A DNA stretch of 64,000 nt from Paracoccaceae bacterium (GTDB taxonomy: Bacteria; Pseudomonadota; Alphaproteobacteria; Rhodobacterales; Rhodobacteraceae), in assembly GCA_028285485.1 (NCBI GenBank), contig JANQPC010000108.1:1-64000 (forward strand), in the 5' to 3' direction. This document shows positions 18,146 to 26,641 of the stretch, piece after piece (the first letter of the stretch is position 1; every line of letters starts with the position of its first letter). The notes beneath the pieces are model-generated. The model was not told the DNA's origin and searched no databases. It was given only the letters and a program-made list of their open reading frames with translations. The translations under genes and the position numbers were made by a program.

Positions 18146-19170
18146 GCACGATGCCCGAAGCGCCGCCCCTTATCGCCGTCCGCGCGCCGCGCCTTTCGAT
18201 CGAGCCTGGCCTTGTTCAGCAACGCCTCCTTCTGGGGGATGAGCCGCTGGCAGTTGGGCTGATGAAGAAAGGCGCGAAAAAGATGGCGCTTGTGGCGGAT
18301 GTGGCGGGTGCGCCGGTGGCCCTGTGGGACGGGGCGGCCGCGTCGGCGGCCTTTGCGCGGCAAGAGGGGCCGGGGATATGGTGCGCCATGGCCGGGGGGC
18401 CGCTTTTGCGGGTGGAGACGGCGGCCTCGGGCGGGCCGACCGTTGTGGAAAGGCTTGCGACGGGCGCGCCGGCGGCGATCGGCCATGTAGGGAACACGCT
18501 TTGGGGGTTATGGCCCGGCGGCCCGGGGAAGGTGCCCGAGGTTGCGCCGCTTGATCCCGAACCCGGCGCGCGCCAGCCGGGGCCGGAGCCGGGCCCCGCG
18601 GGCCGGATTTCGGCGTTGGCGGGCACGGGCGCGGGCGCGCTCGCAGCGCTGGAAGCCGATGCGCGGGGCGGTTTTCGCGTTCATGTTCTGGAGCCAGACG
18701 GCTGGCGCGTGATGACCGAAGCGGGTGCAGCACGCTACGGGTTCAACGCCGCCGTTGTTGCCGCCGTGCCTTGGGGCGCGGGGCTCGCTGTGGCATCGGG
18801 GATGGACCTGACAGCCCGGGCCCGGGTGCCCGGGCTTGCCCATCGAGGGGAGATTCTGCGCCTCGCGCCCGATGGGGATTTCGATATTCTGGCAGGTGAA
18901 CTGCGCGTCAGCCCCTGGGGGCTCAAAGTGCCCCTTGCCGGTGCGCGCACGGAGGCGGTGCGCGAGCGCGGCGGCTTCACCCACCTGAGCGCGGCCGGGC
19001 CGAACCTGATCGCGGCGATGGAGACTGAATCGGGCCACGCGCTCGTGTTCCGCTTTTCCGCAGAGGGCGAGGCCCAAACGCTGGGTCAAGTTGCCGAACC
19101 GATCGAGGATCTGGCGGTTGGGCCGGACGGAACCGTTTTCGCGCTTCTTGGCAGCCCGGCAGAGCCCTAG
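18142..19170 (+). CDS. Uncharacterised protein, propeller-like, last gene of the lipid operon
   Basis: About 342 residues, Gly/Ala/Pro-rich, with repeated beta segments such as VALWDGAAASAAF, NTLWGLWPGG, LRLAPDGDFDILAG and DLAVGPDGTVFALLG. The last has the form of an NHL or WD-type propeller blade. No signal peptide is visible. The start is ambiguous between a GTG at 18142, overlapping the previous stop as GTGA, and an ATG at 18151. It ends 8 bp before the stop of the convergent sulfatase-like gene and so closes the operon. I do not recognise a family; it may be a distant relative of the propeller protein at 11629. Confidence 0.68.
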   Translation: MSTMPEAPPLIAVRAPRLSIEPGLVQQRLLLGDEPLAVGLMKKGAKKMALVADVAGAPVALWDGAAASAAFARQEGPGIWCAMAGGPLLRVETAASGGPTVVERLATGAPAAIGHVGNTLWGLWPGGPGKVPEVAPLDPEPGARQPGPEPGPAGRISALAGTGAGALAALEADARGGFRVHVLEPDGWRVMTEAGAARYGFNAAVVAAVPWGAGLAVASGMDLTARARVPGLAHRGEILRLAPDGDFDILAGELRVSPWGLKVPLAGARTEAVRERGGFTHLSAAGPNLIAAMETESGHALVFRFSAEGEAQTLGQVAEPIEDLAVGPDGTVFALLGSPAEP

Positions 19171-19177
19171 GCTGCCC

Positions 19178-20008
19178 TCAGGGGCGCAGGGATTCCAGAA
19201 ACGGCACCTCGAAAACCTTCTCATGCATCACCGGTCCGTGGCCGAAGAAATCGCCTTCGCCGAAGCATTCCCCGTGATCGGCCGCAACGATGATGTGGGT
19301 GTTGCGCGGGCATTTGGCGAGAAGCTCCCCCAGAAGCCCATCGACATACTCCACGCATTTCACCTGGTTCTCGTGCAGCATCACCATGTCTTCGGGCGAG
19401 AAGAATTCCGGCTCGCTATCGGGCCGGTCGGACGTGCGGGCAATGGCATCATCCATACCCTTGACCACTCCATGCACGCCGGAGATCCGCGGCAGCGCCT
19501 CGTCCTTCAGCATGTAGGGGTAATGCGTCTCGCCCAGATTGAAGAAGTAGTAGCTTGGCTGCTCGGCGGAGAATTCCAAGAGATCCACCATGCCGGCGAA
19601 ATCGTTGTGATCTTTCATTAACTGGTAATCATCGAAATGCGTGCCGAAGCCCGTGAACGGGTTGAGCACGGGCATCGAAACACGCCCGACCGTTCGGTAG
19701 CCTTGGCCCTGCAGCATCTTGGCCAGCGAGAGTTCGGGAACGAAGGATTTGAAAGACAGGTCCGGGATATCGAGCCGGTCGACCCAAAGCGCGTATTCCT
19801 GCTTGTAAACCTCGGACGCAAGGATCCGGGTGGGCGCCTTATGGGCGACCTGGCCGAGAAAGATCGAGTGATGCGAGGGCGCGGTCCAGGAGGCGTAGGA
19901 CCAGCGCGCTTCGCCGGTGCCGAGACGGTCCATGTTAGGCGTTTTCGCCCGGGCGTAGCTGTCGAACCGGCAGCTATCCATGATGATGTAGACGAGATTA
20001 TTCGGCAT
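19178..20008 (-). CDS. Sulfatase-like alkaline-phosphatase-superfamily hydrolase
   Basis: 276 residues of the sulfatase fold. The N-terminal metal site is IIMDSCRFDS with Asp11, followed by the family signature TPNMDRL. The nucleophile position is Thr42 in TAPSHHS; typical sulfatases have Cys or Ser in C/S-x-P-S-R, so the formylglycine route is absent. A second metal site is AADHGECFGEGDFFGHG. The protein is short for a sulfatase (usually over 400 residues). It lies downstream of the TPR gene on the - strand with a 95-bp gap and converges on the sulfotransferase operon. It may be a phosphodiesterase or head-group transferase rather than a sulfatase. Confidence 0.75.
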   Translation of the reverse strand: MPNNLVYIIMDSCRFDSYARAKTPNMDRLGTGEARWSYASWTAPSHHSIFLGQVAHKAPTRILASEVYKQEYALWVDRLDIPDLSFKSFVPELSLAKMLQGQGYRTVGRVSMPVLNPFTGFGTHFDDYQLMKDHNDFAGMVDLLEFSAEQPSYYFFNLGETHYPYMLKDEALPRISGVHGVVKGMDDAIARTSDRPDSEPEFFSPEDMVMLHENQVKCVEYVDGLLGELLAKCPRNTHIIVAADHGECFGEGDFFGHGPVMHEKVFEVPFLESLRP

Positions 20009-20103
20009 GGTCTATTCAACCGGTGTTTGGCGGGAAGGGAAGCGCGCGGAGCGTGGTGGTGCCGGGGCGCGTGAACCCCGGCGCACGGTCCGTCAGGCGA
20101 TCG

Positions 20104-21180
20104 TCAGCCGCGGTTCTGAAGCCGTTCGCGCACGAGGCCGCTGAGCGCCCTGCGGTTATGGCTTCGCCAGAGCTTGGCCCTTTGCTGCGCCGTCTCGCCC
20201 TTCTTCTCATCCTCGGCTTTCAGGGGATTGAGCCGGGCCACGCGGCAGGATTGGCGGTAGAACGCTATGGCCTCTTCCGGCTTTTCCGCCTTCAGCGCCA
20301 TATCCCCGCGCAGCTTTGCCGCTATGGGGGCCATGATCCGCTTTTCCCCAAGCGCGGCGATTTCCTTTTCGGCTTCCTCGAAACGCTTGGATTCGATCAG
20401 CGCGGAGATATAGCGCAGGCCGTCATCAGGGCGCTTTGATCCGGCCTCGACAAATTTTCGGGTCTGTTCAACCGCAATGTCGGGTTTGCCGCTGCGCAGC
20501 GCGACCTTGGCCAGGCGGGTTGCGCGCACGCGATCCCCGGGATGGGCGGCAGCGTCCTTGGCAATGAAATCGTAGGCTTCTTCGCCGCGGCCATCGGCGC
20601 GCATCAGCCGCATATATGCCTTCAGTGCCCGGTCGTTTCGCGGGCTCTCGCCAACGAGGTGCTGCAGAACCATTGCGGCACCCGCCTTGTCGCCTTTCTT
20701 GATCAGGATTCGGGCCTTGAGTTCAAACGCCCGCTCCATCGAAGGATCGGTCTTGAGCGCCCGGTCGATTATCTCGAGCGCGGCGTCGTAATCTTCTGCC
20801 GCGAACTTGACCGCCGCGGCCCCCACATGCGCCCGCGCCGATCCCGGATCGAGATTGATCGCTTCTGCGAAAACGCGGGTCGCGGCCTCGTGATCCTGCT
20901 TTCGCACATGCACGAAGCCCTCGGCGATCACCGGTTCAACTTCCAGCGGCGCCAGCCCGCGCGCCTTCTCGGCGGCCCGCAGCGCATCGTCGTATTTCTG
21001 TTGCTTGCGCAGCAGCCGCGAGAGCGCGACGAAAGCTTGGGTCGATTTCGGATCGCTGACCAGGAACTCAACGACCGCGCGTTCGGCGGCGGCCAATCCG
21101 GAGGATTGTTCGATCTTGCGGATATCGGCAAAGCTCAAACGCCCGCCCGCCCCATTTTCCATGTTTGAAGACAGTTCCAC
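20104..21180 (-). CDS. Tetratricopeptide-repeat protein
   Basis: 358 residues made almost wholly of TPR helices. Repeats are visible at about 34-67 (DPKSTQAFVALSRLL...YDDALRAAEKARGL), 68-101, 102-135 (DPGSARAHVGAAAVKF) and 136-170, with less regular ones after that. The C-terminus is basic. No signal peptide is visible, so it is probably cytoplasmic. It is upstream of the sulfatase-like gene on the same strand and likely in the same transcript. TPR proteins usually hold protein complexes together; a role linked to the neighbouring lipid pathway is inferred only from position. The first ATG is used; an internal Met at residue 7 is the alternative. Confidence 0.8.
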   Translation of the reverse strand: MELSSNMENGAGGRLSFADIRKIEQSSGLAAAERAVVEFLVSDPKSTQAFVALSRLLRKQQKYDDALRAAEKARGLAPLEVEPVIAEGFVHVRKQDHEAATRVFAEAINLDPGSARAHVGAAAVKFAAEDYDAALEIIDRALKTDPSMERAFELKARILIKKGDKAGAAMVLQHLVGESPRNDRALKAYMRLMRADGRGEEAYDFIAKDAAAHPGDRVRATRLAKVALRSGKPDIAVEQTRKFVEAGSKRPDDGLRYISALIESKRFEEAEKEIAALGEKRIMAPIAAKLRGDMALKAEKPEEAIAFYRQSCRVARLNPLKAEDEKKGETAQQRAKLWRSHNRRALSGLVRERLQNRG

Positions 21181-21727
21181 GGCCTACTCCGTTACAAGTT
21201 ACTCAGTTACACGGGTGGGGCATGCCAGAGATACGCCGCGGCATCCAACGCCCGCTCCGCAATAGGAGCGTGCTTTTCGGACGCGACAACGAAAACGAGC
21301 CGGACTCCCTCGTAAAGTCCTGCAACCCCCACGTTTTCTGGCGGTCAGTATAGGTGCGCGTGCGCAAACTGTCCACAATGCACTTCACTGAAGCGGCGGC
21401 GCGAAATCATTGTTGCCGAAGGATTAATCACCGCTGCCGGGGCATGGCGGAGGATGTCGGCGAAGTGCACCTCGTTGCGCCGGGGAGCGAAGTTCTAACG
21501 CGCTGGGCCGCTATTTCTGCAATCGGGCCACGCGCAGTGCCGGATCGGATGGCTTGCAGCGCGTCGACCGGGCGAACAGGCTCAGTAGGTTGTCTATCTT
21601 CGCGCCCGTTCTACGGCACGCGTGGTTCGGAATCCTGCCTCTGATTATGCGAGTTTCAGAATATAAATCAGCCTTGTACCGGCCAAACTTCACATCTCCT
21701 CCATGCTCTCATGGAGCGTCCCGCCCG
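21181..21727. other. Intergenic region of lower GC content, no gene recognised
   Basis: About 550 bp between the TPR gene and the GT39-like gene. It looks visibly more AT-rich than its surroundings, with stretches such as ATATAAATCA near 21661. Short open frames here have no recognisable product. It should contain the promoter of the TPR/sulfatase-like pair, which reads leftward from 21180. A small perfect hairpin sits at its right edge. The base composition could reflect an old insertion or simply promoter DNA. Confidence 0.5.
21699..21716 (-). terminator. Stem-loop downstream of the GT39-like gene
   Basis: A perfect 7-bp inverted repeat, CTCCATG and CATGGAG, separated by a 4-base loop, lies 12 bp after the glycosyltransferase stop. 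No U-rich tract follows on the - strand, so it would be a weak or factor-dependent terminator, or an mRNA 3'-end stabiliser. Confidence 0.35.
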
Positions 21728-23326
21728 CTACCGCTCGCACACCCCCGGCGCGGCGGCTTCCGCCCTCAGCCCGCGCCCCAGGTAGTAGCCATAGCGCCGC
21801 TCGCCGTCGAAGAGGGTGAAGCCGCCGAGCGGGCGCACCTCGTCAAAGAGTTCGCAGAACGGGCCTAGTGCGCCCGGCGGATCATGCCCTTCGATCACGA
21901 TGAACACATCGCCCCCCGGCCTGTCGTGCCGGAGTCCGGCGATGTCGAAGCCCCAGATCGCGCGCTGGGCGGCCCGGCCCCTGCGGAAGACCTTGTTGTT
22001 GTCGATGTTGTAGATGCCGCTCGGGCGGTTGAGCCAGAAGGCCAGTTGCGCCGCGGTATCGTAGCGGTTGACGAGGATCGTGCCTCTGGCCTCGGGCGTG
22101 GCGGCAAGGCGCGCCTGAAGATCCTCGGCCAGGTGTTCCCAGCCCGAAAGCTTGTCGGTCGCCAGCCCGCGCAGGCTGGCCGGCACGTGTTCGTACCGGG
22201 CGGTGAGCGTGATGCTGAACAGGGCGAGGATCAGGAAGGCGGCTGCAGAGGCCGGAACCGCCCAGGCGAACACGCGGCCTGCGGCGCCGGACCCCCTGAT
22301 GGCGCGCAATGCCCCGGGCAACCAGGGCAAAAGCGCGACATAGGCAAAGATCGCCCAATGCCCTGTGGTGGTGTTTCCCGCTACCGCCCAGGGGCTGAGC
22401 GCGGTGAAGGGCGCGAGGTAAGCCACGGCCATCGCTGCGGCAAGCCCCGCGGGGCCATCCCCACCGATGGCCGCCCGCGCAACGCGCCAGAGCGTTGCGG
22501 CCAGGGCTGCGAACATCAGCGGGGTGACCCAGATCGCCTGCTCCACGAGGTAGAGCAGCCCCTCGGGATCAAACTGCCAGGGATGCCTGTCCACGAAATG
22601 AAAGGACACGCCCGCCAGATCATGGGCGAGGTTGAACCAGAGAACCGGCAGTGCCCCAAAAGCCGCGATGGCGAGCGCAGTCCAGGGGCCGGGCCTGCGC
22701 AGCCGGGCGCGGCCCGCTTGCGTGGCCAGCAGGTAGAGAAGCGCGCCCAGGCCGAAAAAAGCAAAGCGGTAGTGGGCGTTAAAGGCCAGCGCCGCGCTCA
22801 GGCCCGCAACCACCCACCAGCCAATCCCATCACGTCGCATCGCGCGTTCGAGCGCCCCGAAGCACAGCACCTGCAGCAGCAACAGCGGTACATCGGGGAT
22901 TGCGAGCAGCCCCATCAGCGCGGGCACTGGCAAGAGCATCGCGAAGATCGCCGCAAGAACCGCATCGCGCCCGCCGGTGAGCGGGCGCGCTACCCAGTAG
23001 ACGGCGAAGGGCAGCAGGCTGCCCGCTGCAAGAAACGGCCAGCGCACGCCGAAGGGCGTGTTGCCTGCAACCTCTGTTCCAAGCGCAACCAGCGCGGGCG
23101 TCAGAAACGGCACATCGCTGTAGGAGAGCGCGGGGTGCTGCGCCTCAAGCCAGTAAAACGCGCCGTCGCCGAACAGCTCAAGATTTGCGGCGAGCACGCA
23201 TTTTGCCACGAGGAGAGAAAGAAATAGCGCCGCCGCCGCGCGCCACAGCGCAGGGGGGACCGTTTCTTCCGCCGATCTGCCCGCGCGGGCCGTGGGAGTG
23301 ACCATCTCGAAAGGCGAGATAGGCAT
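21728..23326 (-). CDS. GT39/ArnT-like integral membrane glycosyltransferase
   Basis: About 532 residues with an N-terminal membrane helix followed by about ten more hydrophobic segments. The first periplasmic loop carries the acidic DGAFYWLEAQHPAL and SDVPFL motifs typical of GT-C enzymes of the PMT/ArnT class, which take sugar from a polyprenyl-phosphate donor. A soluble C-terminal domain (about 400-532) follows, with LVNRYDTAAQLAFWL. The ATG at 23326 is preferred; a start at 23374 is possible but would leave only 32 bp to the divergent gene. The acceptor is unknown. Confidence 0.78.
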   Translation of the reverse strand: MPISPFEMVTPTARAGRSAEETVPPALWRAAAALFLSLLVAKCVLAANLELFGDGAFYWLEAQHPALSYSDVPFLTPALVALGTEVAGNTPFGVRWPFLAAGSLLPFAVYWVARPLTGGRDAVLAAIFAMLLPVPALMGLLAIPDVPLLLLQVLCFGALERAMRRDGIGWWVVAGLSAALAFNAHYRFAFFGLGALLYLLATQAGRARLRRPGPWTALAIAAFGALPVLWFNLAHDLAGVSFHFVDRHPWQFDPEGLLYLVEQAIWVTPLMFAALAATLWRVARAAIGGDGPAGLAAAMAVAYLAPFTALSPWAVAGNTTTGHWAIFAYVALLPWLPGALRAIRGSGAAGRVFAWAVPASAAAFLILALFSITLTARYEHVPASLRGLATDKLSGWEHLAEDLQARLAATPEARGTILVNRYDTAAQLAFWLNRPSGIYNIDNNKVFRRGRAAQRAIWGFDIAGLRHDRPGGDVFIVIEGHDPPGALGPFCELFDEVRPLGGFTLFDGERRYGYYLGRGLRAEAAAPGVCER

Positions 23327-23406
23327 CGAAGGGGCCAAGGGAAAGGGCGCAACCGGCCCGGCTTGGCAGATCATGCGCCATCGGGCAGGCTGGCGGCGTA
23401 GGGGAG

Positions 23407-24744
23407 ATGCCGATGCCAGAGATTACCGATGCTCAAGGGCACGCGCTCAGCGGCGCCACACCCGCCGCCGCCGGGGCGTTCGATGCCGCGGTGGAGGCGT
23501 TCAATACCTTCCGCGGTGATCCCATCGCGCTGCTCGATCAGGCGCTGGCCGAGGCGCCGGGTTTTGCCATGGCGCATCTGACAAAGGCGCATCTCTTCGC
23601 GCTGACGACAGAGGTTGATGCGACCCGCGCTGCGGAAGAGGCGCTGGCGGCGGCGCGAGGTTGCACCCTAAGCGCGCGCGAAGCCGGCCATGCCGCAGCG
23701 CTCGGCCATCTTGTGGCCGGGAACTGGACAGCGGCGGCCACGGCGCTTGATCGCGTCTCCATGGATCATCCGCACGATATCGTGGCGCTCCAATCGGGCC
23801 ACAACATGGATTTCTTCCGGGGCGATGCCCGCGGCCTGCGCGACCGGATCGCCCGCGCGCTTCCGGCCTGGCCGGAAGAGATGCCGGGGCGCTCCATCGT
23901 GCTGGGCATGTATGCTTTCGGGCTGGAGGAGGCGGGGGATTACGCGCGGGCCGAGGCGGTGGGGCGCGAGGCGGTGGCCCGCGATCCGCGCGATAGCTGG
24001 GCCCATCACGCGGTAGCCCATGTGCTGGAGATGGAGGGCCGCGCCGAAGAGGGTGTGGCCTGGATGGAAGACCGCGCCGCCCAATGGGCGGATGAGGCGA
24101 GCTTCTTCAAGGTGCATAACTGGTGGCACAAGGCGCTTTGCCATCTGGAGCTTGGCGATCCCGCCGCCGCATTGGCCGTGTATGACGGCGAGATTGCGGG
24201 GCAAGGGGCGCTCGCGCTGAACCTTCTTGATGCCTCAGCGCTGCTCTGGCGCCTCACGCTCTCGGGCACCGATCCGGGCGATCGGTGGGAGGTGCTGGCG
24301 CGGGCCTGGGAGCCGCATCTGCCCACCACCGGCTATCCGTTCAACGATTGGCACGCTGCGATGGCCTGGATCGCCGCCGGGCGGCGCAGCGAACTGGAGG
24401 CCACGCTTGCGGCGCTCAAATCCGCCGAGGGCAGCGAGGCCGCGCTCTGGGCGCGGGAAACGGGCGTGGCGCTGATCGAGGGGTTCGATGCGGCCTGGCG
24501 CGGGGATTACGGGCGCGCCGTCGATCTTCTGCACCCGGCGCGGGCCATCGCGGGAAGCTTCGGCGGCAGCCATGCGCAACGCGATGTGATCGACTGGACG
24601 TTGACGGAAGCGGCGATCCGCGGCGGGTTCTCTGGCGCCGCCACGGCGCTTTCGCGCGAACGCCTGGCGCTTCGCCCGCACAGCCCGGTAAACCTTGCCT
24701 TCCTCGCGCGCGCCGAGGCGCTGGGCGCAGGGGCGCCTGGGTGA
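23407..24744 (+). CDS. TTC38-like tetratricopeptide-repeat protein
   Basis: 445 residues resembling the TTC38 family of TPR proteins. Family-like sequence includes FNTFRGDPIALLDQALAE near residues 32-49, SGHNMDFFRGD near 132-142, HHAVAHVLEMEGR near 200-212 and HNWWHKALCHLELGD near 238-252. These Trp/His-rich segments are characteristic. No signal peptide or membrane helix is present. The start ATG at 23407 has AGGGGAG upstream. It is divergent from the glycosyltransferase and 55 bp before the BtuF-like gene. No biochemical role is established for bacterial members that I know of. Confidence 0.82.
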   Translation: MPMPEITDAQGHALSGATPAAAGAFDAAVEAFNTFRGDPIALLDQALAEAPGFAMAHLTKAHLFALTTEVDATRAAEEALAAARGCTLSAREAGHAAALGHLVAGNWTAAATALDRVSMDHPHDIVALQSGHNMDFFRGDARGLRDRIARALPAWPEEMPGRSIVLGMYAFGLEEAGDYARAEAVGREAVARDPRDSWAHHAVAHVLEMEGRAEEGVAWMEDRAAQWADEASFFKVHNWWHKALCHLELGDPAAALAVYDGEIAGQGALALNLLDASALLWRLTLSGTDPGDRWEVLARAWEPHLPTTGYPFNDWHAAMAWIAAGRRSELEATLAALKSAEGSEAALWARETGVALIEGFDAAWRGDYGRAVDLLHPARAIAGSFGGSHAQRDVIDWTLTEAAIRGGFSGAATALSRERLALRPHSPVNLAFLARAEALGAGAPG

Positions 24745-24799
24745 GGGGCACCGCGCGTGGAAGCCTGCCTGTTCCGTGCGCCACCGAGGCCATCGACCC

Positions 24800-25603
24800 G
24801 TGAGCCGCAGCTTCCCGCCTGAGCGCATCGTCTGCCTCACCGAAGAAACGGTCGAAGCGATCTATCTTCTGGGTGAAGAGGCGCGGATCGTGGGGGTGAC
24901 GGGCTATGCGGTGCGCCCGCCCGGGGTACGGCGCGAAAAGCCGCGCGTTGGGGCGTTTACCTCAGCCGATCTGCCGAAGATCCTGGCGCTTGAGCCCGAT
25001 CTCGTGCTCACCTTCTCCGATCTGCAGGCCGATATCGCGGCGGGGCTGATCCGCGAAGGTGTGGCCGTGCATGCCTTCAACCAGCGCGATGTGGCAGGCA
25101 TTCTTTCCATGATCCGCACCTTGGGGGCGCTTCTGGGGGTGCCAGCGCGCGCAGAACGGCTTGTGGGCGAGTACGCTGCGCGCATCAAAACCCTTGAGGC
25201 CAGCGCCCCGTCCACCCGCCCGTGCGTGTATTTCGAGGAATGGGATGACCCGTTGATTGCCGGAATCGGCTGGGTGAGCGAGCTGATCGAGATTGCCGGG
25301 GGTGCGGACATCTTTGCCGAAATCGCCCGTTCTGGGGGCGCAAAGGGCCGGATTGTTGCGCCTGAAGCGGTGATCGCGGCGCAACCGGACATCATTCTTG
25401 CCTCGTGGTGCGGCAAGAAGGTACGCATCGAGCGGTTTGCGGATCGGCCCGGCTGGGGGGCGATCCCGGCTGTTCGGGCGGGGCGGATCCACGAGATCAA
25501 GTCACCGCTGATCCTCGCGCCGGGCCCTGCGGCGCTGACCGAGGGGCTTGACGCGATCGCCGCGGCTATTCGCGGCCACGTGGATGAAAGGGCGTGGGGG
25601 TAG
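24800..25603 (+). CDS. BtuF-like cobalamin/siderophore-binding protein without signal peptide
   Basis: 267 residues of the periplasmic-binding-protein class III fold (BtuF/FepB-like). Typical segments are RIVCLTEETVEAIYLLG at the start, ILALEPDLVLTF at about 65-76, a linking helix with LIREGVAVHAF, and PDIILASWCG near residue 200. The N-terminus has no signal peptide: the fold starts directly at SFPPERIVCL. Start is a GTG at 24800. The protein is therefore either cytoplasmic or missing its export signal, which is unusual for this family although similar short forms are common in Rhodobacterales. It lies just upstream of a TonB-ExbBD operon, which suggests a link to metal-chelate or cobalamin uptake, but no receptor or permease gene is present in the window. 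Confidence 0.78.
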   Translation: MSRSFPPERIVCLTEETVEAIYLLGEEARIVGVTGYAVRPPGVRREKPRVGAFTSADLPKILALEPDLVLTFSDLQADIAAGLIREGVAVHAFNQRDVAGILSMIRTLGALLGVPARAERLVGEYAARIKTLEASAPSTRPCVYFEEWDDPLIAGIGWVSELIEIAGGADIFAEIARSGGAKGRIVAPEAVIAAQPDIILASWCGKKVRIERFADRPGWGAIPAVRAGRIHEIKSPLILAPGPAALTEGLDAIAAAIRGHVDERAWG

Positions 25604-25610
25604 GGGCCTG

Positions 25611-26258
25611 ATGGACGGGCTGACGGAGTTCCTGATGCAGGGCGGCCCGGCGCTGTGGGTAATCGCAGGGCTGTCCGTTGCGACGCTTGCGCTGATCCTC
25701 TGGAAGATCTGGCGGCTTGGCGCTGCGGGCGCGTGGAGCGGGCTGCCCGAAGCCGCCCTTGCGGCCTGGGCGGCCGGCGATCTGCGCGGCGCGGATGCGC
25801 TGCTGCAGGGCCGCCGCGGCATTCGCCCCCGGATCGCGCGTGCGGCGATCGGGCTCCGGCGCGATGCGGGCTTGAGCGATGAGACCGCGCGCGAAGAAAT
25901 GGCGCGCCTTGCCCGGGGAGAGCTTCAGCAACTGCGCACAGGCCTGCGCGCGCTGGAACTGGTGGCCACCATTGCCCCGCTGATCGGCCTTTTCGGCACG
26001 GTTCTGGGGATGATCGGTGCCTTTCAGGCGCTGCAGGCGGCGGGCGCGCAAGCCGATCCCGGCGTTCTGGCGGGCGGCGTTTGGCAGGCGCTTTTGACAA
26101 CGGCGGCGGGCATGGCAGTTGCGATCCCGGCGGCGATAGCGCTGGCCTGGTTCGAAGGTGTGGCGGAGGCGGTGCAGACCGATCTCGAAGACATCGCGAC
26201 CCGCATCTTCACCCGTGGACCCAGGCAATACGCCACCCCTGTGCGGACGGCCTCGTGA
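25611..26258 (+). CDS. exbB: ExbB/TolQ-family proton channel subunit
   Basis: 215 residues with three membrane helices: about 15-35 (LWVIAGLSVATLALILW), 120-145 (ATIAPLIGLFGTVLGMIGAF) and 160-185 (ALLTTAAGMAVAIPAAIAL). The motif PLIGLFGTVLGMI with Gly-rich turns is the family signature of MotA/TolQ/ExbB. It starts 7 bp after the BtuF-like stop and overlaps the ExbD gene (GTGA). With ExbD and TonB it would use the proton gradient to energise an outer-membrane transporter. Confidence 0.88.
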   Translation: MDGLTEFLMQGGPALWVIAGLSVATLALILWKIWRLGAAGAWSGLPEAALAAWAAGDLRGADALLQGRRGIRPRIARAAIGLRRDAGLSDETAREEMARLARGELQQLRTGLRALELVATIAPLIGLFGTVLGMIGAFQALQAAGAQADPGVLAGGVWQALLTTAAGMAVAIPAAIALAWFEGVAEAVQTDLEDIATRIFTRGPRQYATPVRTAS

Positions 26259-26641
26259 GCTTCGACTTCGGCCTGCCCCGGCGCTCCCGGCAGGCGCGCC
26301 TTACGCCGATGATCGATGTGGTCTTCCTGCTGCTGATCTTCTTCATGCTTGCCGCGCGCCTTGGCGGGGATCAGGCGATCCCCCTGCGCCTGGCCGCCGG
26401 CACAAGCGCCTATGAAGGCCCCCCGCGCCTGATCGAAATCGCGCCCGGGGGGCTGCGGCTGAATGGCCTCTCGGTGGAGTTGGCGGCGCTGCCCGGGGCG
26501 CTTGCGCCACTGATGGCGGGCCCTGACGATCTGGTGGTGATCGCCCCCGCGCGGGGCGTGGCCTTGCAAGGGCTTGTCGATGTGATCGACAGCCTGCGGG
26601 CCGCGGGGCTTGGAAACATCGCTGTGCTGGAGGCCGGCTGA
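26255..26641 (+). CDS. exbD: ExbD-family protein (first copy)
   Basis: 128 residues: a short cytoplasmic N-terminus, one membrane helix and a periplasmic domain. The helix begins with LTPMIDVVFLLLIFFML, in which the Asp that binds the proton in ExbD/TolR/MotB-like proteins is present. The start is the GTG at 26255, overlapping the ExbB stop. The downstream ATGA at 26641 couples it to the second ExbD. It should work with ExbB and TonB, converting the proton gradient to mechanical movement of TonB. Confidence 0.88.
   Translation: MSFDFGLPRRSRQARLTPMIDVVFLLLIFFMLAARLGGDQAIPLRLAAGTSAYEGPPRLIEIAPGGLRLNGLSVELAALPGALAPLMAGPDDLVVIAPARGVALQGLVDVIDSLRAAGLGNIAVLEAG

Noticed and set aside
21618..21640. 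GGTTCGGAATCC resembling a tRNA T-arm
   Set aside because: Loop has an extra base, and no acceptor stem, anticodon arm or CCA could be built around it.
24745..24800. Cobalamin riboswitch ahead of the BtuF-like gene
   Set aside because: Only 55 bp available, and no B12-box-like sequence was seen.
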